Notes: generated from the letters alone by a model not told the origin. A stretch of 64,000 nucleotides of DNA from CADCWK01 sp965218235 (GCA_965218235.1 OZ244596.1:806001-870000), one strand, 5' to 3'; positions 35,046 through 44,254 are shown, numbered from the stretch's first letter. A program made the numbers and translations.

Positions 35046-35321
35046 CATTTAGTGGCCGACCTGACGGAATAGGTTGCTTGTGAGCTTTGGAAGCAGAATC
35101 GGCTCAGCATAGAGGGCAGATGCCCAATCGCCCCGCCGAGGTCAATCAGTACATCAAACGCTTAACCATCCGCTTGGGGAAACCGTCGCCGGGCTCCGCG
35201 ACGCGATTCTAAATTTCGACTACGGCAGTGTGATGACACCGCCTGTGGAGTACAGGAAGTCATCCTTCATGCGCAAGTCCGCGACGCTACTGGTGAGTCC
35301 GCAATCCAGGATGAGGTCCCG
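35046..35321 (+). other. AT-richer leader of foreign island, possible gene remnant
   Basis: Composition shifts from strongly GC-rich to near balanced immediately after the preceding gene. An ATG at 35120 opens 30 codons (MPNRPAEVNQYIKRLTIRLG...), and the +1 frame continues GETVAGLRDAILNFDYGSVM to a stop near 35326; together these may be a frameshifted remnant of a small protein. No function can be assigned. Promoters for the downstream pair should lie here. Confidence 0.3.
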
Positions 35322-35459
35322 ATGTTGAGCGCGCTGCATGAGCAGTACGGTAACATGTTCATGCTTTGCCACGGGTTGAAGTTCAAGACAAGGTTAGGCT
35401 ACAGCAAGCCTTTGAGTCGATCCTTGGTTCGTATACGATGTGAAAGTAGAAATCTATGA
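35322..35459 (+). CDS. Possible 45-aa ORF coupled to island gene 1
   Basis: ATG 35322 to TGA 35457-35459; product starts MLSALHEQYGNMFMLCHG and ends basic (SLVRIRCESRNL). Its stop overlaps the ATG of the next gene as ATGA, which is the main argument that it is translated, because that gene has only a weak ribosome binding site (GAAAG). It may be a leader peptide, a small antitoxin-like partner, or chance. No homology is recognised. Confidence 0.3.
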   Translation: MLSALHEQYGNMFMLCHGLKFKTRLGYSKPLSRSLVRIRCESRNL

Positions 35460-36625
35460 GCCTCTTCAGTGATGTTGCGCGCACGGACAACAGTCCCAAG
35501 ACTTACCGTGAGACGGACTTCGAGTTTCTCAACCGGACTGCGGGTAATAATTGGGACATAATTCGGTCGAAAATTGAGGAATGGTTTACGGCGGTTGATC
35601 CGAACGGGCAGAAGCATCTGGCCTCCGCGCTTCAAGGGGACGCATCCCAATTCCAAGGTGCGTTTTGGGAGCTCTATCTCCACCAAGCATTTCGCTCGAT
35701 GGGGTTCGCCGTTACATTCGAACCACGAGAAACCGGCTCCGATGGCCAGTTGCTCACCCCGGACTTCCTACTCAAGCGTGACGGCAAACGTATGTATGTA
35801 GACGCTACGGTCATCAACGATCGGACGATTGAGGCAACTCGACAGAAGGAGCGCGAGGCAATCAGTGACATGGTGAACCCACAACTCAAGATCGCTGGTT
35901 TTCAACTGATTGCTACAGTCAGGGAAGGTTATGGCAATCCAACCTTGCCTTTTAAACACTTGGCGCAACAACTCGCTCAGTGGATCGGTTCACTGGACGT
36001 TGCGAAGGAATGGCAGCGCCAGCAGGATCCGTCAATATTTGGCGCCTACTACTGCTACAAAGGCGGCGGTTGGATAATTGACTTCTACGCTATGGCTCTC
36101 GCTCCGCCGGATCAGTCAACATTGGTCGAGCGTCCTTTGAGCTCTTGGATGGTTGGGATGGAAATGAACGACGCCTCCCTCGACGCCCACGCTGTGCGCG
36201 ACGCTATCAAGAAGAAAGGGAAAAAGTACGCCAGTCTAAGCGCTCCACTGGTAGTTGCGGTGCAGATCGAGCGTCTTGGCACCGGTGAGCCCGACGTTAG
36301 GTGGGCGCTCTTTGGCGGCCTTGGTTTGAGCAACGAGACGCTGCGCACTGGGACCATTAAAGGGGGACACGGTGTCGACGTCGATGGTGTTTGGGCAACA
36401 CGTAAGGGGCCTCGATACCAGAACGTTGCAGCGGTAATTGCGGTAGAGAGGCATCTGGAGCCAGCGAATGCCGGTGATGCGACCCCCGTTGTCTGGCTCA
36501 ACCCTTGGGCCGAAGAAAGCTTAGCCGGAGTCTTCCCCTTATCGGCTTGGCAGGTGAACGCGGCTAATCACCACCTTGTGCTTGTGTCTGCTGGTATTCT
36601 TGGCGGAGCCGAAGATGCCCAATGA
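35456..36625 (+). CDS. Island gene 1: uncharacterised protein with PD-(D/E)XK-like N-terminal region
   Basis: 389 aa. Residues about 65-120 follow the plan of a restriction-endonuclease-like fold: QGAFWELYLHQAF (Glu72 on the first helix), GFAVTFEP, then LLTPDFLLKRDGKRMYVDATV, giving P102-D103 and Asp116-Ala-Thr118. The last position should be Lys in an active (D/E)XK nuclease, so this is a variant or a non-cleaving binder. The remaining 250 residues contain an all-alpha/beta part with no family I recognise. Codon use is far less GC-biased than flanking genes, indicating horizontal transfer. It overlaps island gene 2 by 11 bp. No signal peptide or membrane segment. Confidence 0.7.
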   Translation: MSLFSDVARTDNSPKTYRETDFEFLNRTAGNNWDIIRSKIEEWFTAVDPNGQKHLASALQGDASQFQGAFWELYLHQAFRSMGFAVTFEPRETGSDGQLLTPDFLLKRDGKRMYVDATVINDRTIEATRQKEREAISDMVNPQLKIAGFQLIATVREGYGNPTLPFKHLAQQLAQWIGSLDVAKEWQRQQDPSIFGAYYCYKGGGWIIDFYAMALAPPDQSTLVERPLSSWMVGMEMNDASLDAHAVRDAIKKKGKKYASLSAPLVVAVQIERLGTGEPDVRWALFGGLGLSNETLRTGTIKGGHGVDVDGVWATRKGPRYQNVAAVIAVERHLEPANAGDATPVVWLNPWAEESLAGVFPLSAWQVNAANHHLVLVSAGILGGAEDAQ

Positions 36626-37469
36626 ACTCAATGGCTTTGATGCTCGTGAGCGCAACCTAGTCAACAACTTCCTGGAGCGCCTCAGCATCCCGGGTTTTCG
36701 CTACCTGAACAAGGTGCTCCACAATTATAGCGATGGGGATTACTCCTACATCTTGCTGACGGAGCCGGGTACCAATAGGAATAGCTCCACTGGGACGCTA
36801 CCGACGGACATGACTCCGCGACTTGAGCATGCCGGGATGATCGTTAGAGAGAGCAAGGACGTCTTCTCCTTCACCCCGGCCGCCTTCACATGGTATCAGC
36901 ATGGAGTGACGCCATCGGCCGAGTCGATCCAGCGGATGATCGGTGAGGAAATGTTTCAGCGGTACAGGGAGTATCAACGGACCCGTATTCGGCAGAGCCA
37001 AATCATCGACGTAGCTAAGTTATTTGAGCGGACTGGCCTAACTCGCGATCACTACGTCATCAACGCGCGCATCCTGATCGGTCTAGGTATAGCAAAACAG
37101 GGTCCGTTCACTGAACACACACTGGAGACCGGTGGCCTGCTGCTTACCGAGCCCCGTGGGCTAGGCTGGGCCAACAGTGGGTTCCCTATGGCTGCTGACG
37201 CGGGCACAACGACAGTCGTCGTCAACTTGCGTCTTGAAATCCGGCAAACTATAGAGCAGATCCCTCAGCTCCCCATCGACGACGAGCTGAAGACCGAGCT
37301 CGAAATAGCGCTGGGGCGATTAGATCGGGAGCAAGACAGGGAGAATCCCTCCTACGGTCCGATCAAGGACCTCCTGGAGATGGCAGCGAACTCGGCACAA
37401 CTCTTCCCTGTCATCCTGCCCATCCTGATGAAGGCTATAGAAATGGTCGATAAGGTTCCAATTGCCTAA
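36615..37469 (+). CDS. Island gene 2: uncharacterised protein with winged-helix-like and helical C-terminal regions
   Basis: 284 aa from ATG 36615 (GGAG at 7 bases), overlapping gene 1 by 11 bp. Residues about 45-90 (LPTDMTPRLEHAGMIVRESKDVFSFTPAAF, in part) and 130-175 (VAKLFERTGLTRDHYVINAR then LIGLGIAKQG) each look like a winged-helix half. The C-terminal 75 residues are helical: LRLEIRQTIEQIPQLPIDDE, then a hydrophobic end SAQLFPVILPILMKAIEMVD. Similar helical tails occur on abortive-infection proteins, so this may be the effector or regulator of a defence pair, but that is inference. Codon use matches gene 1 and not the chromosome. Confidence 0.65.
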   Translation: MPNELNGFDARERNLVNNFLERLSIPGFRYLNKVLHNYSDGDYSYILLTEPGTNRNSSTGTLPTDMTPRLEHAGMIVRESKDVFSFTPAAFTWYQHGVTPSAESIQRMIGEEMFQRYREYQRTRIRQSQIIDVAKLFERTGLTRDHYVINARILIGLGIAKQGPFTEHTLETGGLLLTEPRGLGWANSGFPMAADAGTTTVVVNLRLEIRQTIEQIPQLPIDDELKTELEIALGRLDREQDRENPSYGPIKDLLEMAANSAQLFPVILPILMKAIEMVDKVPIA

Positions 37470-37736
37470 AGGATGTTAGGTGTCTTAAGTAGATCTGTAT
37501 GGTGTGTCAGCCGTCCTACGCCGGATAAAGGCGGCGGAGCTAACGTCGCTGCTGCAGACACTTTGCCACTAACTAGTCACCCCTAACGCCCTGCTAAAGT
37601 AAGACGACTGGGTGGCCACGCTAGCCTTCCACTTAGTTCAATTTGTAAAAATTTCCGCGCCATACTCCGATGTCCGACAATGGCTCCGGCAGAACCGACG
37701 ACGACCACCGAACGGCGAACGAATGACAGGGAACAG

Positions 37737-38870
37737 ATGAAGGCACTCGTGACCGGCGGCGCCGGCCTGATCGGCTCACACATCGTCGACCTGGCCCGCG
37801 CCGAGGGCTGGGAGGTCTGCATCCTCGACCGGCTCGAGCCCTACACCCACCGTCAGGGCCGGCCGGCCTGGGTCCCGCAGGACGCCGAGTTCATCGAGGG
37901 AGACGTCCGCGACCGCGCTGCCTGGGAGCGGGCGCTCGACGGCGTCGACATCGTCTTCCACGAGGCGGCCTACGGCGGCTACATGCCCGAGATCGCCAAG
38001 TTCATCGAGGTCAACTCCCTCGGCACCGCCCTGATGCTGGAGACCATCCGCGAGCGCGACCTGCCGATCCGGAAGATCGTCGTCGCCTCCTCGCAGGCCG
38101 TCTACAACGAGGGCGCCTACCACGGCCCGACCAGCGGCCACTTCTACGGCACCACCCGCCCGATCGCCCAGCTCGCCGCCGGCGACTACGCGATGCACGA
38201 CCCCGTCTCCGGCGAGGTCGCCACCCCCGTCCCGACCGACGAGGACGCGCCGATGGGCGGCGAGAACACCTACGCCATCTCCAAGGCCGACCAAGAGCGG
38301 CTCACCCTCTCGTTCGGCCGCGCGACCGGTATCCCCGCCGTCGCCCTGCGCTACTCCTGCACCTACGGCCCGCGCCAGTCGATCTTCAACCCCTACACCG
38401 GCGTGATCGCGATCTTCTGCACCCGCCTGATGAACGACCGTCCGCCGCTCGTCTACGAGGACGGCCACCAGTCCCGCGACCTCGTCTTCGTCGAGGACAT
38501 CGCCCGCGCCAACCTGCTCGTCGCGACCGACGACCGCGCCGACGGCCGCGTCTTCAACGTCGGCACCGGCAACGCCGCCGAGATCGGCGACCTCGCCCGG
38601 CTGCTGGCCAACCGCCTCGGCCGGGACATCGAGCCGCTCATCCCCGGCGAGTACCGTCCCGGTGAGATGCGCGCCCTGATCTCCGACATTGGCCGGATCG
38701 CGGAGCTCGGCTTCACGCCCCAGGTCACGCTCTCCGACGGCATCGACCGCTACCTCGACTGGATCCGCACCCAAGGCGACATCGCCGACTACTTCGCCGA
38801 GGCCGAGCGCGCCCTCCGCCAGAAGCAGATCGTCAAGCGGTCCGCCAACGCCACGGCCCGAGACGCATAG
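37737..38870 (+). CDS. NAD-dependent epimerase/dehydratase (extended SDR)
   Basis: 377 aa from ATG 37737; the frame opens at 37680 but the start chosen begins with the dinucleotide fold MKALVTGGAGLIGSHIVDLA. Catalytic triad typical of nucleotide-sugar epimerases: Ser in IVVASSQAVYNEGAYHG, then YAISKADQE (Tyr-x3-Lys). Substrate region RYSCTYGPRQSIFNPYTGVI. It probably epimerises or dehydrates an NDP-sugar such as UDP- or dTDP-glucose for surface glycan synthesis, consistent with the downstream glycosyltransferases. GC-rich composition resumes here. The 267 bp upstream are AT-rich, the tail of the island. Confidence 0.88.
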   Translation: MKALVTGGAGLIGSHIVDLARAEGWEVCILDRLEPYTHRQGRPAWVPQDAEFIEGDVRDRAAWERALDGVDIVFHEAAYGGYMPEIAKFIEVNSLGTALMLETIRERDLPIRKIVVASSQAVYNEGAYHGPTSGHFYGTTRPIAQLAAGDYAMHDPVSGEVATPVPTDEDAPMGGENTYAISKADQERLTLSFGRATGIPAVALRYSCTYGPRQSIFNPYTGVIAIFCTRLMNDRPPLVYEDGHQSRDLVFVEDIARANLLVATDDRADGRVFNVGTGNAAEIGDLARLLANRLGRDIEPLIPGEYRPGEMRALISDIGRIAELGFTPQVTLSDGIDRYLDWIRTQGDIADYFAEAERALRQKQIVKRSANATARDA

Positions 38871-39036
38871 ATGACCGTCTCATGGTCCCTTGACCAGATC
38901 TGGCTGCCGCGATATCGACCAGAATCCTATTTGAGCCGTCCAATGCTCACCCAACAGCGTCGCTGAGCCCGGTGTACTCCGCCGCGCGTCCGAGAATTGC
39001 GGTGCGATCAGGAGCGCATCAGCGTGACCCGTGGAG

Positions 39037-39102
39037 ACCCTCTCCTGACGCATCCGCGGATGCGGGCAGGGGAGGGGATGGGGTGGGGTCCGCTCCGCCA
39101 CC
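39037..39102 (+). repeat. GC-hairpin repeat, copy B
   Basis: Shorter family member: ACCCTCTCCTGACGC, a core palindrome GCATCCGCGGATGC, then GGGCAGGGGAGGGG, ATGGGGTGGGG and TCCGCTCCGCCACC. It lies in the gap between the epimerase and glycosyltransferase genes; otherwise this 283-bp gap shows no gene. Confidence 0.7.
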
Positions 39103-39153
39103 AATACGCTCCGCGACCAACCCGCTTGCCGCAACCACGACGGAGCACATCCC

Positions 39154-39948
39154 TTGACCCACCCCGAGACGTACGACGGCCCCCGCCTCTCCGCCGCGAT
39201 CGTCATCCCCGCCCTCGATGAGGCCGAGTCGATCGAGGACTCCGTCGTCGAGCTCCACGCCCACATCGACCAGCTCGCCACCGACGGCCACCCGGTCGAC
39301 ATCCGCCAGGTCATCGTCGTCGACAACGGCTCGACCGACGCGACCGCCGCCCGGGCCGAGACCGGCGGCGCCGTCGTCGTGTCCGAACCCCAGCGCGGCT
39401 ACGGCCGGGCCTGCGCGACCGGCGTCCTCGCCGCCGGCAACGTCGACCTCATCATCCAGATGGACGGCGACGGCAGCGACAACCCGGCCGACCTCGGCGC
39501 CCTGCTCGCCCCGATCGTCGCCGGCACCGCCGACCTCGTCACCGGCTCCCGCACCCGCGGCACGGCCGAGCGCGGCGCCCTCCTGCCCCAGCAGGTCGTC
39601 GGCAACTGGGTCGCGACTTGCGCCCTGCGGCTCCGCTACGGCGTCCGCGCGACCGACCTCGGCCCCTTCCGCGTCATCCGGCGCGACCAGCTCCTGCGGC
39701 TCGGCATGTCGGAGATGACCTACGGCTGGTCGACCGAGATGATGGCCCGCGCCGCCCGGGCCGGGCTGCGGCTGGCCGAGGTCCCGGTCTCCTACCGCGT
39801 CCGGGCCGGCGGCGAGAGCAAGGTCAGCGGCAACCTCCGCGCCTCGCTCAGGGCCAGCGAGCGGATTATGGGCACCGTCCTCCGCGCCGCCCGCGACCGT
39901 CCGGACCGCGCCCAGCACCCCTTCCCACCCCGCGACGCCGAACGGTAG
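39154..39948 (+). CDS. Glycosyltransferase family 2 (dolichol-phosphate-mannose-synthase-like)
   Basis: 264 aa from TTG 39154 with GGAG at 7 bases. GT-A fold: AIVIPALDEAESIEDSV, VIVVDNGSTDATAARAE, then the metal-binding QMDGDGSDNPADLGAL, and VTGSRTRGTAERGALLPQQV. The C-terminal part AEVPVSYRVRAGGESKVSGN matches DPM1/polyprenyl-phosphate glycosyltransferases. It most likely loads a sugar onto polyprenyl phosphate on the cytoplasmic face, producing the donor for the membrane GT39-like enzyme encoded next. No membrane helices of its own. Confidence 0.9.
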   Translation: MTHPETYDGPRLSAAIVIPALDEAESIEDSVVELHAHIDQLATDGHPVDIRQVIVVDNGSTDATAARAETGGAVVVSEPQRGYGRACATGVLAAGNVDLIIQMDGDGSDNPADLGALLAPIVAGTADLVTGSRTRGTAERGALLPQQVVGNWVATCALRLRYGVRATDLGPFRVIRRDQLLRLGMSEMTYGWSTEMMARAARAGLRLAEVPVSYRVRAGGESKVSGNLRASLRASERIMGTVLRAARDRPDRAQHPFPPRDAER

Positions 39949-39978
39949 TCAACAGCATGGATGGCTTCCGCCCATAAC

Positions 39979-40145
39979 CCGACCATCAAATGGATCGGGC
40001 TCAGAGACGATGTCGCGACGCTGCCCCCACACCCCGCAAACGCGTCCGGCCCTACATCCTCATCGTGTTCCCAGGAAAGTCCCTCCGGCCCTGATCCTGA
40101 TTCTCCGCGACATCGTTCCTGAGCGCGGTCCCTTCAGGGCCGCGG
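39979..40145. repeat. MITE-like element with GATCGGGCTCAG ends, copy 1
   Basis: Left end CCATCAAATGGATCGGGCTC, right end (inverted) GGGACCGCGCTCAGGAACGATGTC; the two ends are imperfect inverted repeats about 165 bp apart, with GACATCGTTCCTGAGC close to GACGATGTCGCGAC. The same ends bound 43873-44096, and one end occurs alone near 24788. It occupies most of the 325-bp gap between two glycosyltransferase genes. The open frame of the next gene runs through it, which is why that gene is easily mis-started. Confidence 0.5.
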
Positions 40146-40273
40146 CCCCGGTCGCGATGGCTGAACCCGACCCCTTGCGTCAACCGTCCACATCAGCCGA
40201 CACTGCGCCCGGTCCCATCGGTACCCGGCCGGCCGCCGATCCCGACTCAGCCCCACGATACGGAGAACCACGC

Positions 40274-42151
40274 ATGGCTGCCCGGCTCGCCGTTCCGGCC
40301 ACGACCACCGATATCGCGACACCGGAGACGATCGGCCCGGCGGCGCCGACCGGCATGGCGAGTCCGGTGACCGCAACCGCTCGCCTCCGGAGCGGCGTCC
40401 GCATCGCCCTTCGCGGTCTCCGGTCGAACATCGCCCTGCTCCTCGTCCTGGCCGCCTTCACCGCGACCGCCTTCATCGTTCCGACCCTGCTGAATGTCGC
40501 GACGACCGACGACTGGGGCTACACGCGCTCGGTCGAGATCCTCCTCGACGAGGGCCGCCTCACCGTCCTGCCCGCGGTCGCCGCCACGGCCGTCTTCCAG
40601 ATCCTCTGGGGCGCCCTGTTCGGGACCGTCTTCGGTATGTCGCTCGGCATCATGCGCGTCGCCACCGTCGTCATGGTCGCCCTCGGCGCGGTCGCCCTCT
40701 ACGCCATGGCCCGCGATCTCGGCGTGACCAAGGGCCGGGCCGCCCTCGGGACCGCCATCTACCTGTTCAATCCCCTGACCTTCTCGCTCGCCTACTCCTT
40801 CATGACCGACCCGTACTTCACCTCGCTCCTCATCATCAGCACCGCGTTCTATGTCCACGGCATCCGTCGCCTGCCCGATGCCGGTGTCACGGACAACACC
40901 GACGCGGACGCTGGCCCAGGGTCGAATTTCCTCGGCGCCGGCAACCGGGCGCTCATCGCCGGGTCGCTCGTCGCTGGCCTCGCCTTCCTGACCCGGCAGC
41001 AGGGTGCCCTGATCCCGGTCGGCGTCGCCCTCTACCTCCTCGTCGCCGGACAGCTCTGGCCAGCCCGGTCCTGGCGGGTGAACCTGCGCAAGGTCGCCCT
41101 GCTCGCCAGCGTCGGCGGGCTGACCGCCGTGATCCTGATCGGCTATTATCTCTGGTTGCGCTTCTTCAACGAGGTCCCGGCCGTCCAGACCGGCTTCCTG
41201 CAGCGGGTCTTCGACCTTGGCTGGGCGGGCGCCTGGACCCTCTTCCGCAACCTCTCGTACATCGAGATCGCCTACCTTGGCATCCTGACCCTGCCGCTGG
41301 TCGTGCCGGCCGTCGTCGGGCTGCCTCGCGTCCTCGCCGGAATGCGGGTCAGCGGCTGGGTCGTGTTCTGGGCGCTGCAGGCCGTCATGCTGGTCGGCGT
41401 CGCCTCGCTCTGGTCGATCGACCGCTTCATGCCCTACATCGGCCAGTTCGTCGGCTGGAGCGGGATCGGTCCGCCCGATGTCCTCGGCTCGCGCCCCGCG
41501 CTGTGGGACACGGAGTTCCGGCGATGGCTGACCGCCGCTTCCGTCCTCGGCGCGCTGCTCCTGCTCGCCATCCTCGCCAGCCGGATCGGGTCGGCCCGCT
41601 CCATCCTCCGCTCCCGCGCCGGGCTGATCGTCGCGATGCTGTCCGTCCAGGTCATCGGCATCCTGCCGCCGTCCTTTCAGTACTTCAACCGCGGCTACTC
41701 GCTCGACCGCTACCTGCTCCCGCTCCTGCCACTGACCATCGTGCTGGTCCTCTGGGCGCTGCGCGACCGCTGGCTACTCCAGCCGCTCGGCTGGGCGATG
41801 ATCGCCGCCGCCGCCGTCTTCTCGGTGATGGGGACCCGCGACTACCTCGTCTACATGGACTCCGTCTGGGCCTACGCCCGCTACGCCAACACGCTCGGCA
41901 TCACAAACGAGCAACTCGACGCCGGCGCCGCCTGGGACGGCTACTATCTCTACACCTACGGGCTGGAGAACGGGATCAGTTCCAGAACCCAGAACGGTCC
42001 GTGGTGGGTCTACTTCTACGGCGCCCCGACCGACTCGACCTTCGTCATCAGCGGCACCCCCCGCGACGGCTACCGGATCGTCGAGTCACGAACCTACGAT
42101 TCCTGGCTGCGCGATGACCCCCAGTTCCTGTTCCTGCTCCGCCGACTTTGA
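40274..42151 (+). CDS. Membrane glycosyltransferase, GT39/ArnT-like
   Basis: 625 aa from ATG 40274 (GGAG upstream); earlier starts back to 40010 would translate a repeat. After a 45-residue cytoplasmic N-terminus come about 11-12 hydrophobic segments, starting SNIALLLVLAAFTATAFIVP. The first periplasmic loop has TTDDWGYTRSVEILLDEG, where GT39/GT-C enzymes carry the catalytic acidic pair (Asp-Asp). FNPLTFSLAYSFMTDPYF matches the second conserved loop. It should transfer sugar from a polyprenyl-phosphate donor to an extracytoplasmic acceptor, fitting the DPM1-like enzyme encoded just before it. The acceptor is unknown. Confidence 0.82.
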   Translation: MAARLAVPATTTDIATPETIGPAAPTGMASPVTATARLRSGVRIALRGLRSNIALLLVLAAFTATAFIVPTLLNVATTDDWGYTRSVEILLDEGRLTVLPAVAATAVFQILWGALFGTVFGMSLGIMRVATVVMVALGAVALYAMARDLGVTKGRAALGTAIYLFNPLTFSLAYSFMTDPYFTSLLIISTAFYVHGIRRLPDAGVTDNTDADAGPGSNFLGAGNRALIAGSLVAGLAFLTRQQGALIPVGVALYLLVAGQLWPARSWRVNLRKVALLASVGGLTAVILIGYYLWLRFFNEVPAVQTGFLQRVFDLGWAGAWTLFRNLSYIEIAYLGILTLPLVVPAVVGLPRVLAGMRVSGWVVFWALQAVMLVGVASLWSIDRFMPYIGQFVGWSGIGPPDVLGSRPALWDTEFRRWLTAASVLGALLLLAILASRIGSARSILRSRAGLIVAMLSVQVIGILPPSFQYFNRGYSLDRYLLPLLPLTIVLVLWALRDRWLLQPLGWAMIAAAAVFSVMGTRDYLVYMDSVWAYARYANTLGITNEQLDAGAAWDGYYLYTYGLENGISSRTQNGPWWVYFYGAPTDSTFVISGTPRDGYRIVESRTYDSWLRDDPQFLFLLRRL

Positions 42152-42223
42152 CGGGTCCTCTGTCGCCAACGCCCCTGCATCCCCAGCTGCCGCCGACCTG
42201 GCAGTCCATTCCGGAGACCGCTC

Positions 42224-42997
42224 ATGTCCCTCGCACCGGCCAACGGAACCAGAGCCCGGCGCCATGACGACCTGCTCATCATCGGCGGCAAGATGCCGCT
42301 GCCCGGCCTCGCCAAGACCCGGCTCGGCGCTCACCTGACGCACGAGGTGGCGGCGCGGCTCTACGAAGCCTTCGTGACCGACGTCGCCCGCCGCTTCGCC
42401 CTCGCCGCCGACGAACTGGGCTTCGACCTCGCCTGGGGTTTTACCCCGGCCGACGCCGACTTCGCCGGCCTTATCGCCCGGATCGCCCCCGACGCTCCCC
42501 GGCCGGACCACTTCATCCCGCAGGTCGGCCCGGACTGGGGCGTCCGCCAGGTCAACCTGCTCCGCTGGGGCCACGACCACGGCTACGCCCGGACCGTCCT
42601 GATCGCGTCCGACTCCCCGCAGCTCCAGCCCGATGTGACCGTCGCCGCCTTCGCCGCCCTCCATGATCGCGATGTCGCGATGGGTCGCGTCCACGACGGC
42701 GGCTACTATCTGATCGGCGGGCGCGGCTTCCACGACATCATCACCGGCGCCCCGATGAGTACCGCCCAGGCGGCCGACGCCCTCGTCGCCCGCGCCGCTG
42801 AACTCGGGCTGACGATGGCCGAGCTGCCCGAGTCGTTCGACATCGACGTCACCGACGACCTCGCCACCCTGATCGCCACCCTCCAGCCCGACGGTGCGGC
42901 CGCCCCCGCCACCTGGGATGCCCTCAACGAGCTCGGTCTCGTCGCACACGGCGCCCTGACGACGGTCAGCAGCACGAGCGCAACACCGGGAACATGA
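42224..42997 (+). CDS. DUF2064/TIGR04282-family glycosyltransferase
   Basis: 257 aa, GT-A-like protein of the DUF2064 family. The N-terminal motif IIGGKMPLPGLAKTRL matches the family K-x-P-x-P-G-x-x-K-T-R-L, and VLIASDSPQLQPD corresponds to the DxP metal motif (family GTDCP). Further on, GRVHDGGYYLIGGRG is well conserved. Members are linked to arsenosugar and other secondary glycosylation pathways, but activity is poorly defined. Its start has GGAG at 6 bases, and it lies 72 bp after the GT39-like gene in an apparent operon. Confidence 0.82.
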   Translation: MSLAPANGTRARRHDDLLIIGGKMPLPGLAKTRLGAHLTHEVAARLYEAFVTDVARRFALAADELGFDLAWGFTPADADFAGLIARIAPDAPRPDHFIPQVGPDWGVRQVNLLRWGHDHGYARTVLIASDSPQLQPDVTVAAFAALHDRDVAMGRVHDGGYYLIGGRGFHDIITGAPMSTAQAADALVARAAELGLTMAELPESFDIDVTDDLATLIATLQPDGAAAPATWDALNELGLVAHGALTTVSSTSATPGT

Positions 42998-43082
42998 TTC
43001 CGGACCGGACCGGCGGTACGATGCGCAATTGGAATCCAGTGGAATCTGGATGATGCCGCCGCGACGCAGGAGCGCTCAGCCC

Positions 43083-43847
43083 GTGAACATCCTCTTCATC
43101 GGTGACCTCGTCGGTCGCCCGGCCGTGCTCTACGCGGCCGAGCGGATCGGTCAGTTGCGAGCCAGCCATGCCGTCGATGTCGTCGTCGTCAACGCCGAGA
43201 ACGCGACCTTCGACGCCGCGACCGGCAGCTATGGTACCGATCAGGAGACGGTCGAGCGGCTGTTCGGGGCGGGTGTCAATGTCATTACCGGCGGCAACCA
43301 CACCTGGGATCATCCCGACGCGGCGACTGTCCTCGCCCACCCCCGCGTCCTGCGGCCGGCCAACGTCCCGGACGACTGGGCCGGCCACGGCGCCGTCACT
43401 CTCGACGTCGGCGGCGAGACCGTCACGGTCGTCAACCTGACGGCGCCGGACGCCATTGCCAACGCAACCCCGCTCTGGTCTGCCTGGAGGGCGCTCGAGC
43501 GCCGCGGCACGATCCTCGTCGATCTCCATGCGATGGAGCCCCTGACCAAGCGCGGCTTCGCCTTGGCGGTGGACGGTCACGCCGCCGCCGTCCTCGGCAC
43601 GCACACCCACGAGCCCAGCTTGGCGCTGGACATCCTTCCCGGTGGTACGGCGTTCGTTACCGAGGTGGGTTTCACCGGCCCGTCCGGTGGCGCCGGTGGG
43701 CTGGCCGCGGCGGTCATCACCAGCCAGATCCGCGGCGACCGCGACCCGGCCGCGCCGTCTGCCCTCGCCGATGGCCCGATGATCCTCGCCGCCATCCTCG
43801 TCAAGACCGCTCACGGCCGCGCGACCGCCATCCAGCGACTCACCTGA
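43083..43847 (+). CDS. YmdB-like metallophosphoesterase (TIGR00282)
   Basis: 254 aa from GTG 43083. It begins VNILFIGDLVGRPAV and has VVVVNAENATFD, ITGGNHTWDHPD and GTHTHEPSLAL, the dinuclear-metal ligands of the YmdB phosphodiesterase family, which cleaves 2',3'-cyclic nucleotides and affects RNA turnover and biofilm choice in Bacillus. Lengths and motif order match. It follows the DUF2064 gene by 85 bp on the same strand but is probably functionally separate, since in most genomes it lies near rny. A MITE-like element begins 25 bp after its stop. Confidence 0.85.
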   Translation: MNILFIGDLVGRPAVLYAAERIGQLRASHAVDVVVVNAENATFDAATGSYGTDQETVERLFGAGVNVITGGNHTWDHPDAATVLAHPRVLRPANVPDDWAGHGAVTLDVGGETVTVVNLTAPDAIANATPLWSAWRALERRGTILVDLHAMEPLTKRGFALAVDGHAAAVLGTHTHEPSLALDILPGGTAFVTEVGFTGPSGGAGGLAAAVITSQIRGDRDPAAPSALADGPMILAAILVKTAHGRATAIQRLT

Positions 43848-43872
43848 CGGAATGGCTGTGTCGCTACCGGTC

Positions 43873-44096
43873 CACCCGGCCATAAATGGATCGGGCTCAG
43901 GAACGATATACACAGAGATCAATGCACTACTTGTCGATGACAGAGGCTACAGACGACCGTTCTCGCCGATGACATTATCGGTCTCCGCCACCCTGCCAAC
44001 TCGCTCCGGATCGCACAACTTCTCCCTGGCATCCGACTGGGTTACGATCCTGAGGAGTGTTTCGCGACTTCGTCTCTGAGCCCGATCCATTCATGG
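43873..44096. repeat. MITE-like element with GATCGGGCTCAG ends, copy 2
   Basis: About 224 bp bounded by CCATAAATGGATCGGGCTCA (left) and the inverse of it with few changes (right, ending GAGCCCGATCCATTCATGG). The interior has no coding capacity and is AT-richer. The ends match the element at 39979-40145. It occupies most of the 407-bp gap between the YmdB-like gene and the deacetylase gene; the remaining 150 bp hold no gene. Confidence 0.65.
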
Positions 44097-44254
44097 TCGA
44101 GCAACACTGGGGATTCCGAAGATGGGGTGGGCCGGATCACCCACCGATTCGATCCAGCTACTACTTCACCCCATTCACCCGGCCCGCCCAGTGATGGATA
44201 CTCAGCCGGGAACAGAACGATTCGCCACATGAACTCAGGAGAGACCAGCCACCC

